Shown: piece after piece, positions 27,006-35,647 of the stretch
Numbering within the stretch: the first letter of the stretch is position 1
Layout of the letters: every line of letters begins with the position of its first letter
Origin: Ignavibacteria bacterium
Lineage (GTDB): Bacteria; Bacteroidota; Ignavibacteria; Tepidaquicellales; Tepidaquicellaceae
Direction: 5' to 3'
Assembly: GCA_016873795.1 (NCBI GenBank)
Contig: VGWA01000012.1
Location: 1-35,647 of the forward strand
DNA: 35,647 bases
Translations under genes and position numbers: made by a program
Notes under the pieces: generated by a model
What the model was told of the DNA's origin: nothing
What the model saw: only the letters and a program-made list of their open reading frames with translations
The model's database searches: none

Positions 27006-27995
27006 ATGAGTACCAAAAAATTTACCCGTTTCACCCCATCATTACTCCTTCTGATTTTTCTTATATTCTGTGTTTCGTGTAAAAAAGACGAAACCTCCGT
27101 CGGACCGACCCCGCCTGCAGTTACGCAGATAATTTCAAATTCGAGTTTAATTCCGACAACAGCGGATTCCTTAATCGGGGATTTGATAGTCACCGACCAG
27201 AATGGAAATCCTATACAGGGATTGGACAATAATAATGTGGTTGCAACATTGTCATGGAATAACAAAGATAAAGGCAGAGACTCGGTATTCGGAATAATAA
27301 ATCTGACACCGGCGATTAAAAGGATATCTGCATCTCTATCGATGGATTACAGCGGAAGTATGTATATAGATACTGCAAGAATTCCCGAAATGCAGCGCGG
27401 AGCAAAGAAATACGTCGAGAAAATGAATACAAACGATTATTCCGAAATAATCAAATATGATAATCATGTCCTGCTGATGCAGGGATTGACAAATAATAAA
27501 CAGCTTTTATATAATGCAATTGACAGTGTGATATATTTTGGAGGCGGAACTGCACTCTATTCGGCAATGTATATGGGTTTAGGTCATCTCGAAAATGTTA
27601 ACTTCCGAAATTATATACGTGTAGTTGTAAATATAACCGATGGAGGTGAAAATGCTTCCACGGTTCCGAGGGAAATGATGATAAATAAAGCACTCATTAC
27701 CGGAATACCGATTTATACACTTGGAATAATGGACGATACGACTACATCACAGGCACTCGATATAAGGAATATATCCGACACAACTGGCGGATTCTGCAAA
27801 TATATTAAAGCAAATCAGGTATCACAACTGGCTCAATTATACGATAATATTAGTTCTCAGTATAACGGCGCATATTCTTTAGCTATCTTTTGGCCCGGGA
27901 CGCTTCCGTCGCAGGGAACTCTCGTTTTGTGCAGAATTATAATAACGTATAATAATTTTACCCAAACGATTCTTAGAAATTATAATTTACCTTAA
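27006..27995 (+). CDS. vWA-domain lipoprotein, paralogue 2
   Basis: A 329-residue lipoprotein with signal LLLLIFLIFCVS-Cys25 followed by KKDET. It aligns along its whole length with the lipoprotein at 22318-23322, sharing VTDQNGNPIQGL, NNVVATLSWNNK, MDYSGSMY (MIDAS Asp114-Ser116-Ser118), NDYSEIIKYD, GGGTALY, TDGGENAS and IPIYTLG. It lacks the CPC-type cysteine of paralogue 1 near the C-terminus but ends with the same ITYNN block. The start ATG at 27006 has no clear Shine-Dalgarno. An out-of-frame ATG at 26972 with AAGGAAA upstream opens a 36-codon ORF that overlaps the start. It is followed 49 nt later by the giant secreted protein, on the same strand. Function unknown. Confidence 0.82.
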   Translation: MSTKKFTRFTPSLLLLIFLIFCVSCKKDETSVGPTPPAVTQIISNSSLIPTTADSLIGDLIVTDQNGNPIQGLDNNNVVATLSWNNKDKGRDSVFGIINLTPAIKRISASLSMDYSGSMYIDTARIPEMQRGAKKYVEKMNTNDYSEIIKYDNHVLLMQGLTNNKQLLYNAIDSVIYFGGGTALYSAMYMGLGHLENVNFRNYIRVVVNITDGGENASTVPREMMINKALITGIPIYTLGIMDDTTTSQALDIRNISDTTGGFCKYIKANQVSQLAQLYDNISSQYNGAYSLAIFWPGTLPSQGTLVLCRIIITYNNFTQTILRNYNLP

Positions 27996-28044
27996 TTAAA
28001 TACAAAAATATAATGAAATTGATAAAAATTTAAAAAATAAGTAT

Positions 28045-31000
28045 ATGAAAAAAATATATATTTTAATTTGCTTTTTGTTTTTATCGCTGTTCATCTTAAT
28101 AAATAGTTCAAATTCGCAGTGGTTTCAGTACACAGCAGGAATTTACGGAGGCAGGATTTATAGTTTTGTAAGTTCTGGAACAAAATTATATGCAGGAACT
28201 CAGGGAGGTGTTTATTTGACGACTGACGGAGGTACGGTATGGTCAAAAATGAATAACGGATTGACTTCACTTATTGTATATGCCCTGGCAAACAGCGGTA
28301 ACATAGTATTTGCCGGAACAGACAACAAAGGCGTATTTATAACATATGACGGAGGAAATAATTGGACACAGACAGGATTGTCAAATCAAACAGTATGGGC
28401 TCTTGCTGTTAACGGTGCGTCTCCCGACACTACGATATACGCCGGACTATACAACAGTGTAATGAAAAGTACAAACAGGGGTACTACATGGTCAACCGCA
28501 AGCAGCGGTTTACCTGCAAATTATATAACATGTTTCAGCGTAAATGAAGCTTATAACACGGTTTTTGCAGGGATGCAGGACAGCGGTGTCTATAGAACAA
28601 CAAATAACGGGGTAGTTTGGATAGCCGCAAACGGAGGACTGACAAATAAAAGAATAATGGATTTATATTATGACGGCAATAATCTGTATGCTGCAACTCA
28701 GGGCGGCGGGATTTTCAAGTCTTCTAATTCCGGAAATAGCTGGACAACGGTTAACGGCGGGATGTTCAGTATGTATGTAAATAGTCTTACTCAAAATTCC
28801 GGGTATATGTATGCCGGTACAACAAACGGAATTTACAGGTCAACAAATTACGGCACAAACTGGACGGTAATAAATACAGGATTGGGACTGGATTATTATA
28901 TAGAAGCTCTCGGCACTTATAGCACAAAAATAGTGGCGTCTCCTTATCATTACGGAGTTTATAGTATTCTATATAACGGAAATACATGGAGTGAAATTAA
29001 TTACGGTATGACGCCAGTTACTATTCAGGGTCTCGCTTACGACGGTTCATATTTGTATTCGAGCGCATATAACGGTATATTCCGTACGAACGATTACGGA
29101 TTTTCTTGGACTAAAATAATCAGCGGACTCAACGTCAAAGATATTCTTGAATTATATTCTTTTTTAGGCACTCACGTTTTTGCAGGCACTTATTCAGACG
29201 GTGTGTATATGAGTTCGAATTCCGGAAATAACTGGTCTGCGGTTAATAGCGGTTTAGCAACACCCTTTCAGGCATTTTATGCCTTTACGAGTATAGGAAC
29301 CAATTTATTTGCAGGGAATGACGGAAACGGAGTCTATGTGACTACAAACTATGGGACGAATTGGACTACGGTGAATTCAGGACTGTCTAATTTACAGGTA
29401 AGAGCCCTTGCTAATGATGCTCCGAAAATTAATACATTGGATAAAGTAGAGGAAGCCTTTCTGGACTATAATCTCTATGCAGGAACGTATGGAGGAGGAG
29501 TATTTAAAAGTACGAATCAGGGATTAAACTGGAGTGCAGTAAACAGCGGTTTGACGAATTTTTATATATATTCTCTTGATGCAAGCGGACAGGTGGTTTT
29601 TGCATCGACTTTTAACGGCGTATTCAGAAGTACAAACGCCGGTGCAAACTGGACAACTGTAAATAGTGGTTTGGCAACGGGCGAACTTATTTACAGTACA
29701 AAAATAGTCCAGACTACAAACGACGGCGGCAACTGGTCATCGTTAGGTAATGTTATCGCAGGAGGATACTATGGAATGTATATAAATACATTTACGGGTA
29801 GTACATGGAAAACATCAATAGCATTAGGACTGCCGCCTTCTTTGCCGGTGAATAAAGTGATGAAAATTCCAGATTATCTCTTTAGCGGTTTGCAGGGCGG
29901 CGGAGTTTATCGAAGACAAATATATGAATTACAACCGGGAATTACTACTTTGCTTACACCGGCAAATAATGCTACCGGAGTAGCAGTCAATCCGTTGTTT
30001 GATTGGACTGATGTTTCAACAACAACAAATTATCTTATCCAGATTTATTCGAATGCCGCTGGCACGGCTCTCGTATTTGCAGACAGCGGATTCACATCGT
30101 CTCAGTATCAGTTAGGCACAGGGATTCTTAATACGGGTACGGATTATTGGTGGAAAGTTACAGCAAAAAATTTTGCAGGCAGCTGGATGCCGAGTTCTTT
30201 GTATAAATTTACAACTTCGTCTCCTATCCCTTCTCCGCCGGTTCTGTCTTATCCTCCTTTGGGGGCTTCCTATCTGCCTTCTAATATTAATTTCAAGTGG
30301 TTTAAATCACAGGGCGCCTTGACGTATCATTTCCAGTTATCATCAGACGAAAGTTATAATAATATAGTTGTAAACGATTCAACTATTACTGACTCGCTTA
30401 AATATGTTACGGGTCTTCTGCCGTCACAGACCGTACCTTATTATTACTGGCGAGTAAGGGCAAAAAATGTAAGCGGATATAGTGCCTTTTCATCAGGATA
30501 TTTTTCGACAAAAGGTCTGCCGGGATATGTTGACCTTGTTTATCCGTTACACCTGTCTTTTAATCTTCCGGTTAATTTGAGTTTTCGATGGAATAAAGTA
30601 TGGGATAGTACAGGTTCATCGGGAAAAAATATATTGAAATACTGGCTTGAATATTCGACCGACTCGTCGTTTTCTACTAAATTGCTTGATTCGAATTTGA
30701 CCGATACAATAAAAACAGTTTCGGGTCTTATGAACCATGTAAGATATTTCTGGCGCGTGAAAGCAAAAAATGAAATAGGATGGGGGAATTTCAGCGGACA
30801 TAATATGTTTTATACCGTTGTACCGTCACCAACAATACCGGCGTTGATTAGTCCGTCTAACGGCAGTATAAATCAACCTCTTACTCCCACGCTGGACTGG
30901 AGCGATGTTCTGTGTGCAAATTCATACAAACTTCAGGTATCGACTAATTCAGGATTTACAACAACAATTAGTATGGACAGTATTCTTTCATATAATTGGA

Positions 31001-34000
31001 TTTACAGAAATACAGGAATAGCAACGGGTAATGTACAATCGTTTGTCGTAAAAGGAACTACAATATTTGCGGGTTTGTATTCAGGCGGATTATATAAAAG
31101 CACGAATTACGGGCAAAACTGGACTTTGACTAATTTTTCTGCGGCTTATGCTGTCTATTCGCTTTTTATAAAGGGAACATTATTACTTGCAGGGTCGTCA
31201 AACGGCGTATGGAGCAGTACCGACGACGGGAATACATGGTCTCAAATAGGATTATCGGGTACGCCTGTATATACAATGTCAACTAAAGAACCGCCTTCTG
31301 TTGCTCCGAAAGAAAAGATTTTTTTAAATGAAAATATGAACGACGGTACGTATCTGTTTGCCGGAACAAATAACGGAGTATACAGAACAACAAATGACGG
31401 ACTGAACTGGACGATAATGAATTCCGGACTTACTAATTTAAATATTACATCCTTTACAAAAATTAATAACTCATTATTTGTATCTACAGCCGGGGGCGGA
31501 GTATATGTGTTTGATGACGGAACTTGGTTTACAAAAAGTACGGGCCTTGGCTCAAATAATGTGAAAGCCATTGCCTCACTCGGAACAGATTTATATGCAT
31601 GTATTACAAACTTCGGAGTTTATAAATCCACTAACTATGGGGATAACTGGTATGAAACAACAAGCGGAGTTTTCGGTACGCAGGTGTATTGCCTGTACGC
31701 TGACAAGGAAAAAATGTTCGTGGGACTTCAGGGAGGAGCAGCCGTCAGTACGAACGGCGGTACGAACTGGCTTAGACTTAATAAGGGCTCTTATGGTACT
31801 TATACAAACGCAATGACTGCGGTAGGGGACAGTATCTTTATCGGAACTTCTAATGCCGGAGTGTCAATTGGAAATGTACTCTCTCAATATTCTATACCTT
31901 CAGGAAAACTAAGCAACGGGACTTTGTATTACTGGCGTGTAAGAGCGGAAAATATAGCAGGTATCGGTTCCTATTCTTCTCCTTATACTTTTACCACAAT
32001 AGCGCTTGCTCCTGACCCGCCCGTCTTGTCCTATCCTTCTTCTGGGCAAACCGGAATACCGATTATGCCTGCACTTGAATGGAGTGACGTTCAGGGGGCA
32101 GAAAAATATTTTATTCAGTTGTCCGGAGATTCGCTCTTTACAGCTACAATAATAAATGACAGCAATACAAGTTCATTTTACTTTATTCCGTCAGGGAAAT
32201 TAGCACATTTAACAAAATATTACTGGAGAGCAGCATCAAAAGGTGCCGGCGGTACAAGTCAGTGGTCAACTATATTTAACTTTACAACTGTTGTGTCACT
32301 GCCCCCGGTCGTCACGCTTACATCTCCTTCGAATGGGGCAACAAATGTATCTGTTACTCCTACTATGAACTGGAGTACTTCAGGTTACGAATATGGTCTG
32401 CAAATTGTAACTGATGCAAATTTCACTGCAAATCTTATCGCAAGTACTCCTAATCAGTTAAGTATTTCGACAAATAACGGTACAAATTGGAGCAACTACC
32501 CGAACCCGCCTACTTATTCTGTGTTTCAATTTTATAAATTCAATCAGATATTGTTTGCCAGCGGAACTGCGGGGCTTTTTAAAACTTCAAACAACGGAGT
32601 CAACTGGACTCAGTGTTTCTCAACATATACATCGGGAATAACTAGTATCGGAAATAATTTATTTGCTGCAACCGATGGGGGAATATTACGTTCTTCTAAT
32701 AATGGAAATAATTGGAATACCGTTAACAACGGACTGACATCAGTGAATATTAAATCGATAATTTCTGCTGGAAGTTACCTGGTTGCAGGTTCTAATGACA
32801 GCGGAATATTCCGCTCAACTAATATGGGGAATGTATGGATTAGAACATATTCGTTGCCTTCTCAGATAAACTCATTATCAACTAATGGATTTTATGTATA
32901 TGCGGGAAAATATGGAACGAATCAGTTCCTTGTCTCAAATGATTTTGGATTGACGTGGATTGAGACTGGAAGCGGTACGCTTGAATTAACAAAATATAAA
33001 CTTTTATCTTTTGATAATTATGTTCTTGCAGGAACTGAAAACGGAGTATTTGCATCATCAAATAATGGATATCAATGGAATACTTTGGGATTGTCAGGAC
33101 AGACAGTGATGAGCTTTGCTAAATATGATTCATATATTTTTGCGGCGACTTTGTCGGGCGTTTACAGAACGACTAACTTGGGAGTAAACTGGATACAGAT
33201 GAACAGCGGATTGCCGGATGTAATGGTTTATTCTATATATAATTTCAATAATACTGTGTTTGATACAACAGGAATTACTGTTCCTCAATATAATGTGCAA
33301 TCCGGATTATTAAACTATGGTACACAATATTATTGGAGAGTGAATGCTAAGAATGCCGGAGGGTCAAGTTCTTGGTCAATCCCGTTTAATTTCACAACCT
33401 TATCTCAGGTTCCGGCTGTTCCTGTTTTAGTCTCGCCTATGAATTCATCGACGGGGAATCCGTTAAGTCTGAATTTAATCTGGCATAAATCATTATATGC
33501 GACAAATTATCACGTTCAGGTATCGACTGATACACTGTTTGCGACGTTGATAGTTAACGACAGTACACTTACCGACAGTATAAAGGCAGTATCCGGATTA
33601 AGTTCACTTACAAATTATTACTGGCGGGTGAGGGCAAAGAATGCATCGGGTTCGAGTGCATTTACTTCGAGATGGTCATTCAGGACCCTGGGTCCGCCTG
33701 CACAAGTGACTCTGAATCAGCCGTTAAATAATTCTGTAAATCAACCGGTGAATAATGTTATTTTCAAATGGTTTAAACCTGCGGAACAAACAGATGAACA
33801 ATTGATAAAAAGTAACGAATTACAAAAACAGGGTGGTAATGAGAGTAATGAATTTCTTACAATAAGCAAGTACTGGTTTGAATATTCAACCGACAGTAAT
33901 TTTGCAGTATCTATTATTGATACGACATTAACAGATACTTTAAAAACGTTATCCGGTTTGTTAAACAACACAAAATATTACTGGCGTGTAAAGGCGAAGA

Positions 34001-35343
34001 ACGAAATCGGCTGGGGAATTTTCAGCAATGTATGGAATTTTACAACAACACCAGTACCTGCACCAACTACGCCTGCTTTGGTTAGTCCCGCAAATAATAC
34101 AATTGATTTAATCCCGCCGGTCACGCTGGATTGGAGTACCAGTTCGGGAGCGGCATTTTATCATATACAGTTATCAACGAATATTGGATTTACTTCATTA
34201 ATAATAAACGATTCGTTAAAGAATTCGACAGATACTACAATAACAAACCTTTCTTCATATACAAATTACTACTGGCGGGTTAGGGCAGGTAATGCAGGAG
34301 GCTATAGTTCGTTTACATCTGCATGGACATTCAGGACACTTGGTTTGCCGAATCAGGTAGTATTGAATTCGCCTCCGAACGGAGGAATAAATATTCCGGT
34401 AAATGTTACTTTCAAATGGTATAAACCGGGCGAGCAAACGGATGCATTGAATAACAGCAAACAACAGGAAGAAAATATTAATCTGAAAATATTAAATAAA
34501 CTCTCGGGTGATGCCATACTCAGAAATCAATTGCCGGTCAGAATTGTTAATGGTTCTGACGCACTGACAATTACCAAATATTGGTTTGAATATTCTACCG
34601 ATTCTCTGTTTGCAAGCTCTGTAATTGATACGACCGTAACCGATACGCTAAAGATGGTAAGCAATCTGTCATTTCTGACTAAATATTACTGGCGTGTGAA
34701 AGCGAAGAATTCAATGGGATGGGGAGCATTCAGCGAGGTTTGGGAATTCCGGACACGGTCGTCGGTGATACCTGCTCCTGTATTGCTGCAGCCGGTAAAC
34801 GGAGCGACTGGATTGACACTGACGCCGGTGCTCGACTGGGATACGCTGACTATGGCATCGGGTTATCAACTGCAGTTATCGATAGACTCAAGTTTCAGTA
34901 CGAACATAATCGACAGCAGTAATATACCGGTAACGAATTATCTTGTTCCGGGTACGTTACTGGATGATACTACGTTATATTACTGGAGGGTCAGAGGAGT
35001 AAATCCGTTCGGATTCGGAAACTGGTCGTTTGTGTTTAATTTCAGGACTAAGAGCATCATCACTTATCCGGTAATCCCGCAGGCATTCAGATTGTATGAG
35101 AACTATCCGAATCCGTTCAATCCTGCAACAAAGATAAAATTCGATATACCCGAACCGACAAAGGCAACAATAAAAATCTATGACATTACCGGCAGGGAAG
35201 TCTCGAAATTGCTTGATAGATATCTCGAAGCCGGCAGTTATGAAGTGGATTTCAACGCAATGAACCTTTCCAGCGGAGTGTATTTCTACAGATTAGAAAC
35301 CGAAAAATATATCAACGTGAAACGTATGGTATTGATTAAATAA
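28045..35343 (+). CDS. Giant secreted beta-propeller / fibronectin III-like protein with type IX sorting domain
   Basis: A 2432-residue exported protein. A signal peptide (MKKIYILICFLFLSLFILIN, cut near SNS-QW) leads into Asp-box propeller blades (about 30-628; motif STNxGxNWTxVNSGL). Then come about eleven FN3-like domains, each with an LxxPxNGA...P.L.W start and a YYWRV...N strand. Two of them appear split: blades occupy about residues 980-1277 and 1471-1735, between an FN3 N-terminal half and its YYWRV half. The end (from about 2343) is a type IX sorting domain with LYENYPNPFNPATKIKFD, KIYDITGREVSKLL and KRMVLIK. Charged loops with Lys/Glu interrupt the otherwise Ser/Thr/Asn/Gly-rich repeats at 29411-29472, 31279-31344, 33784-33858 and 34432-34569. 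It is a likely surface adhesin or structural protein; no catalytic motif is seen. Confidence 0.85.
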   Translation: MKKIYILICFLFLSLFILINSSNSQWFQYTAGIYGGRIYSFVSSGTKLYAGTQGGVYLTTDGGTVWSKMNNGLTSLIVYALANSGNIVFAGTDNKGVFITYDGGNNWTQTGLSNQTVWALAVNGASPDTTIYAGLYNSVMKSTNRGTTWSTASSGLPANYITCFSVNEAYNTVFAGMQDSGVYRTTNNGVVWIAANGGLTNKRIMDLYYDGNNLYAATQGGGIFKSSNSGNSWTTVNGGMFSMYVNSLTQNSGYMYAGTTNGIYRSTNYGTNWTVINTGLGLDYYIEALGTYSTKIVASPYHYGVYSILYNGNTWSEINYGMTPVTIQGLAYDGSYLYSSAYNGIFRTNDYGFSWTKIISGLNVKDILELYSFLGTHVFAGTYSDGVYMSSNSGNNWSAVNSGLATPFQAFYAFTSIGTNLFAGNDGNGVYVTTNYGTNWTTVNSGLSNLQVRALANDAPKINTLDKVEEAFLDYNLYAGTYGGGVFKSTNQGLNWSAVNSGLTNFYIYSLDASGQVVFASTFNGVFRSTNAGANWTTVNSGLATGELIYSTKIVQTTNDGGNWSSLGNVIAGGYYGMYINTFTGSTWKTSIALGLPPSLPVNKVMKIPDYLFSGLQGGGVYRRQIYELQPGITTLLTPANNATGVAVNPLFDWTDVSTTTNYLIQIYSNAAGTALVFADSGFTSSQYQLGTGILNTGTDYWWKVTAKNFAGSWMPSSLYKFTTSSPIPSPPVLSYPPLGASYLPSNINFKWFKSQGALTYHFQLSSDESYNNIVVNDSTITDSLKYVTGLLPSQTVPYYYWRVRAKNVSGYSAFSSGYFSTKGLPGYVDLVYPLHLSFNLPVNLSFRWNKVWDSTGSSGKNILKYWLEYSTDSSFSTKLLDSNLTDTIKTVSGLMNHVRYFWRVKAKNEIGWGNFSGHNMFYTVVPSPTIPALISPSNGSINQPLTPTLDWSDVLCANSYKLQVSTNSGFTTTISMDSILSYNWIYRNTGIATGNVQSFVVKGTTIFAGLYSGGLYKSTNYGQNWTLTNFSAAYAVYSLFIKGTLLLAGSSNGVWSSTDDGNTWSQIGLSGTPVYTMSTKEPPSVAPKEKIFLNENMNDGTYLFAGTNNGVYRTTNDGLNWTIMNSGLTNLNITSFTKINNSLFVSTAGGGVYVFDDGTWFTKSTGLGSNNVKAIASLGTDLYACITNFGVYKSTNYGDNWYETTSGVFGTQVYCLYADKEKMFVGLQGGAAVSTNGGTNWLRLNKGSYGTYTNAMTAVGDSIFIGTSNAGVSIGNVLSQYSIPSGKLSNGTLYYWRVRAENIAGIGSYSSPYTFTTIALAPDPPVLSYPSSGQTGIPIMPALEWSDVQGAEKYFIQLSGDSLFTATIINDSNTSSFYFIPSGKLAHLTKYYWRAASKGAGGTSQWSTIFNFTTVVSLPPVVTLTSPSNGATNVSVTPTMNWSTSGYEYGLQIVTDANFTANLIASTPNQLSISTNNGTNWSNYPNPPTYSVFQFYKFNQILFASGTAGLFKTSNNGVNWTQCFSTYTSGITSIGNNLFAATDGGILRSSNNGNNWNTVNNGLTSVNIKSIISAGSYLVAGSNDSGIFRSTNMGNVWIRTYSLPSQINSLSTNGFYVYAGKYGTNQFLVSNDFGLTWIETGSGTLELTKYKLLSFDNYVLAGTENGVFASSNNGYQWNTLGLSGQTVMSFAKYDSYIFAATLSGVYRTTNLGVNWIQMNSGLPDVMVYSIYNFNNTVFDTTGITVPQYNVQSGLLNYGTQYYWRVNAKNAGGSSSWSIPFNFTTLSQVPAVPVLVSPMNSSTGNPLSLNLIWHKSLYATNYHVQVSTDTLFATLIVNDSTLTDSIKAVSGLSSLTNYYWRVRAKNASGSSAFTSRWSFRTLGPPAQVTLNQPLNNSVNQPVNNVIFKWFKPAEQTDEQLIKSNELQKQGGNESNEFLTISKYWFEYSTDSNFAVSIIDTTLTDTLKTLSGLLNNTKYYWRVKAKNEIGWGIFSNVWNFTTTPVPAPTTPALVSPANNTIDLIPPVTLDWSTSSGAAFYHIQLSTNIGFTSLIINDSLKNSTDTTITNLSSYTNYYWRVRAGNAGGYSSFTSAWTFRTLGLPNQVVLNSPPNGGINIPVNVTFKWYKPGEQTDALNNSKQQEENINLKILNKLSGDAILRNQLPVRIVNGSDALTITKYWFEYSTDSLFASSVIDTTVTDTLKMVSNLSFLTKYYWRVKAKNSMGWGAFSEVWEFRTRSSVIPAPVLLQPVNGATGLTLTPVLDWDTLTMASGYQLQLSIDSSFSTNIIDSSNIPVTNYLVPGTLLDDTTLYYWRVRGVNPFGFGNWSFVFNFRTKSIITYPVIPQAFRLYENYPNPFNPATKIKFDIPEPTKATIKIYDITGREVSKLLDRYLEAGSYEVDFNAMNLSSGVYFYRLETEKYINVKRMVLIK

Positions 35344-35463
35344 CCGTGATGCACTTAATCGGAGATAAGTAACTGAAAATTTAATGAGAAAAAAAAATAT
35401 ATTGCTTATTAAGTTTAAAAAAGTGAAATTAAATTTTAATAACTTTAAAAAGAAGAGGTAGTA

Positions 35464-35647
35464 ATGAAAAAATCTTTATTTCTGATTTTAGTTGTTCTGT
35501 TTGCGTTCAGCCTTTCCGTGTACGGACAAAGAATTTTAATAAACGAAAACTTTGAAGGTACAACATGGGGTACGGATAGTCTCCCCACCGGCTGGGCAAA
35601 ATTTAAAATTAACGGTCCCGGCGTATGTACCTGGGCGAACTGGGCGG
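35464..35647 (+). CDS. Secreted protein, start only (cut by window edge)
   Basis: An ATG at 35464, preceded by AAGAAGAGG as ribosome binding site, opens a frame that is still open at the window end (61 codons). It begins with a signal peptide (MKKSLFLILVVLFAFSLSVYG, cut before QR). The following NENFEG...LPTGWAKFKIN stretch resembles the opening of choice-of-anchor J / MAM-like domains (ENFEG..PTGW), which are frequent in type IX cargo of this phylum. The 120-bp gap before it (35344-35463) shows no clear terminator. The product and its C-terminus cannot be judged from this fragment. Confidence 0.75.
   Translation, partial: MKKSLFLILVVLFAFSLSVYGQRILINENFEGTTWGTDSLPTGWAKFKINGPGVCTWANWA

Noticed and set aside
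26972-27082. 36-codon ORF with a Shine-Dalgarno-like AAGGAAA overlapping the start of vWA lipoprotein 2
   Set aside because: Out of frame, with no recognisable product or conserved feature visible; the lipoprotein frame has a full signal peptide from 27006. A leader-peptide role is possible but unsupported.
29705-29725. Copy of the REP-like arm (CCAGACTACAAACG) inside the giant gene
   Set aside because: It is a partial match encoding VQTTNDGG within a normal propeller repeat, with no partner arm nearby; coincidence of codons.

Overview
The window looks like chromosomal DNA from a low-GC, Gram-negative member of the Bacteroidota/Chlorobi (FCB) group, most plausibly an Ignavibacteria-type organism. 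Three things point there. Two secreted repeat proteins end in a type IX secretion (Por) sorting domain with the YPNPFN signature. There is a heptose epimerase for LPS. The 2-oxoglutarate dehydrogenase is an E2-E1 fusion. The taxonomic call is inference; no rRNA or tRNA gene is visible.

Layout. (1) Positions 1-1178 hold a tandem array of about 110-bp units. Each unit carries a 13-bp perfect hairpin (AGACTTTTGTAGT / ACTACAAAAGTCT). The array abuts, on its right, a REP-associated tyrosine transposase (RAYT) gene on the minus strand. (2) 1179-6052, minus strand: the likely transcription order is polA, a Nudix hydrolase, hldD and then the transposase, with very short gaps or overlaps. (3) 6295-12238, plus strand: sugar-nucleotide genes galE, rmlA, rmlC and ugd, with a type IX-secreted beta-propeller protein wedged between rmlC and ugd. 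(4) 12253-19350, plus strand: a fused 2-oxoglutarate dehydrogenase E2-E1 (Kgd type), followed by a three-gene BmpA/Nup-type ABC importer that lacks a binding protein here. The second permease has no ATG, GTG or TTG start where homology requires one. (5) 19347-19988, minus: thiamine pyrophosphokinase. (6) 20061-27995: a BatA-like vWA membrane protein and two paralogous vWA lipoproteins. A large minus-strand DUF4062-NTPase-TPR protein (STAND type) sits between the two lipoproteins. (7) 28045-35343: a 2432-residue secreted protein of beta-propeller blades and fibronectin III-like domains with a type IX sorting domain, followed by the start of another secreted protein cut by the window edge.

How the genes fit together. 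galE, ugd, rmlA, rmlC and hldD supply precursors for LPS or exopolysaccharide. The two YPNPFN proteins are probable surface or extracellular cargo. Kgd needs thiamine diphosphate, which the convergent thiamine pyrophosphokinase makes; a link between that kinase and the neighbouring importer is only a positional hint.

The strongest candidates for something new are the hairpin array with its RAYT, the DUF4062-STAND-TPR gene set between paralogous vWA lipoproteins, the two FN3-like domains of the giant protein that appear split by inserted beta-propeller blades, and the non-canonical (probably ATA) start of the second permease.
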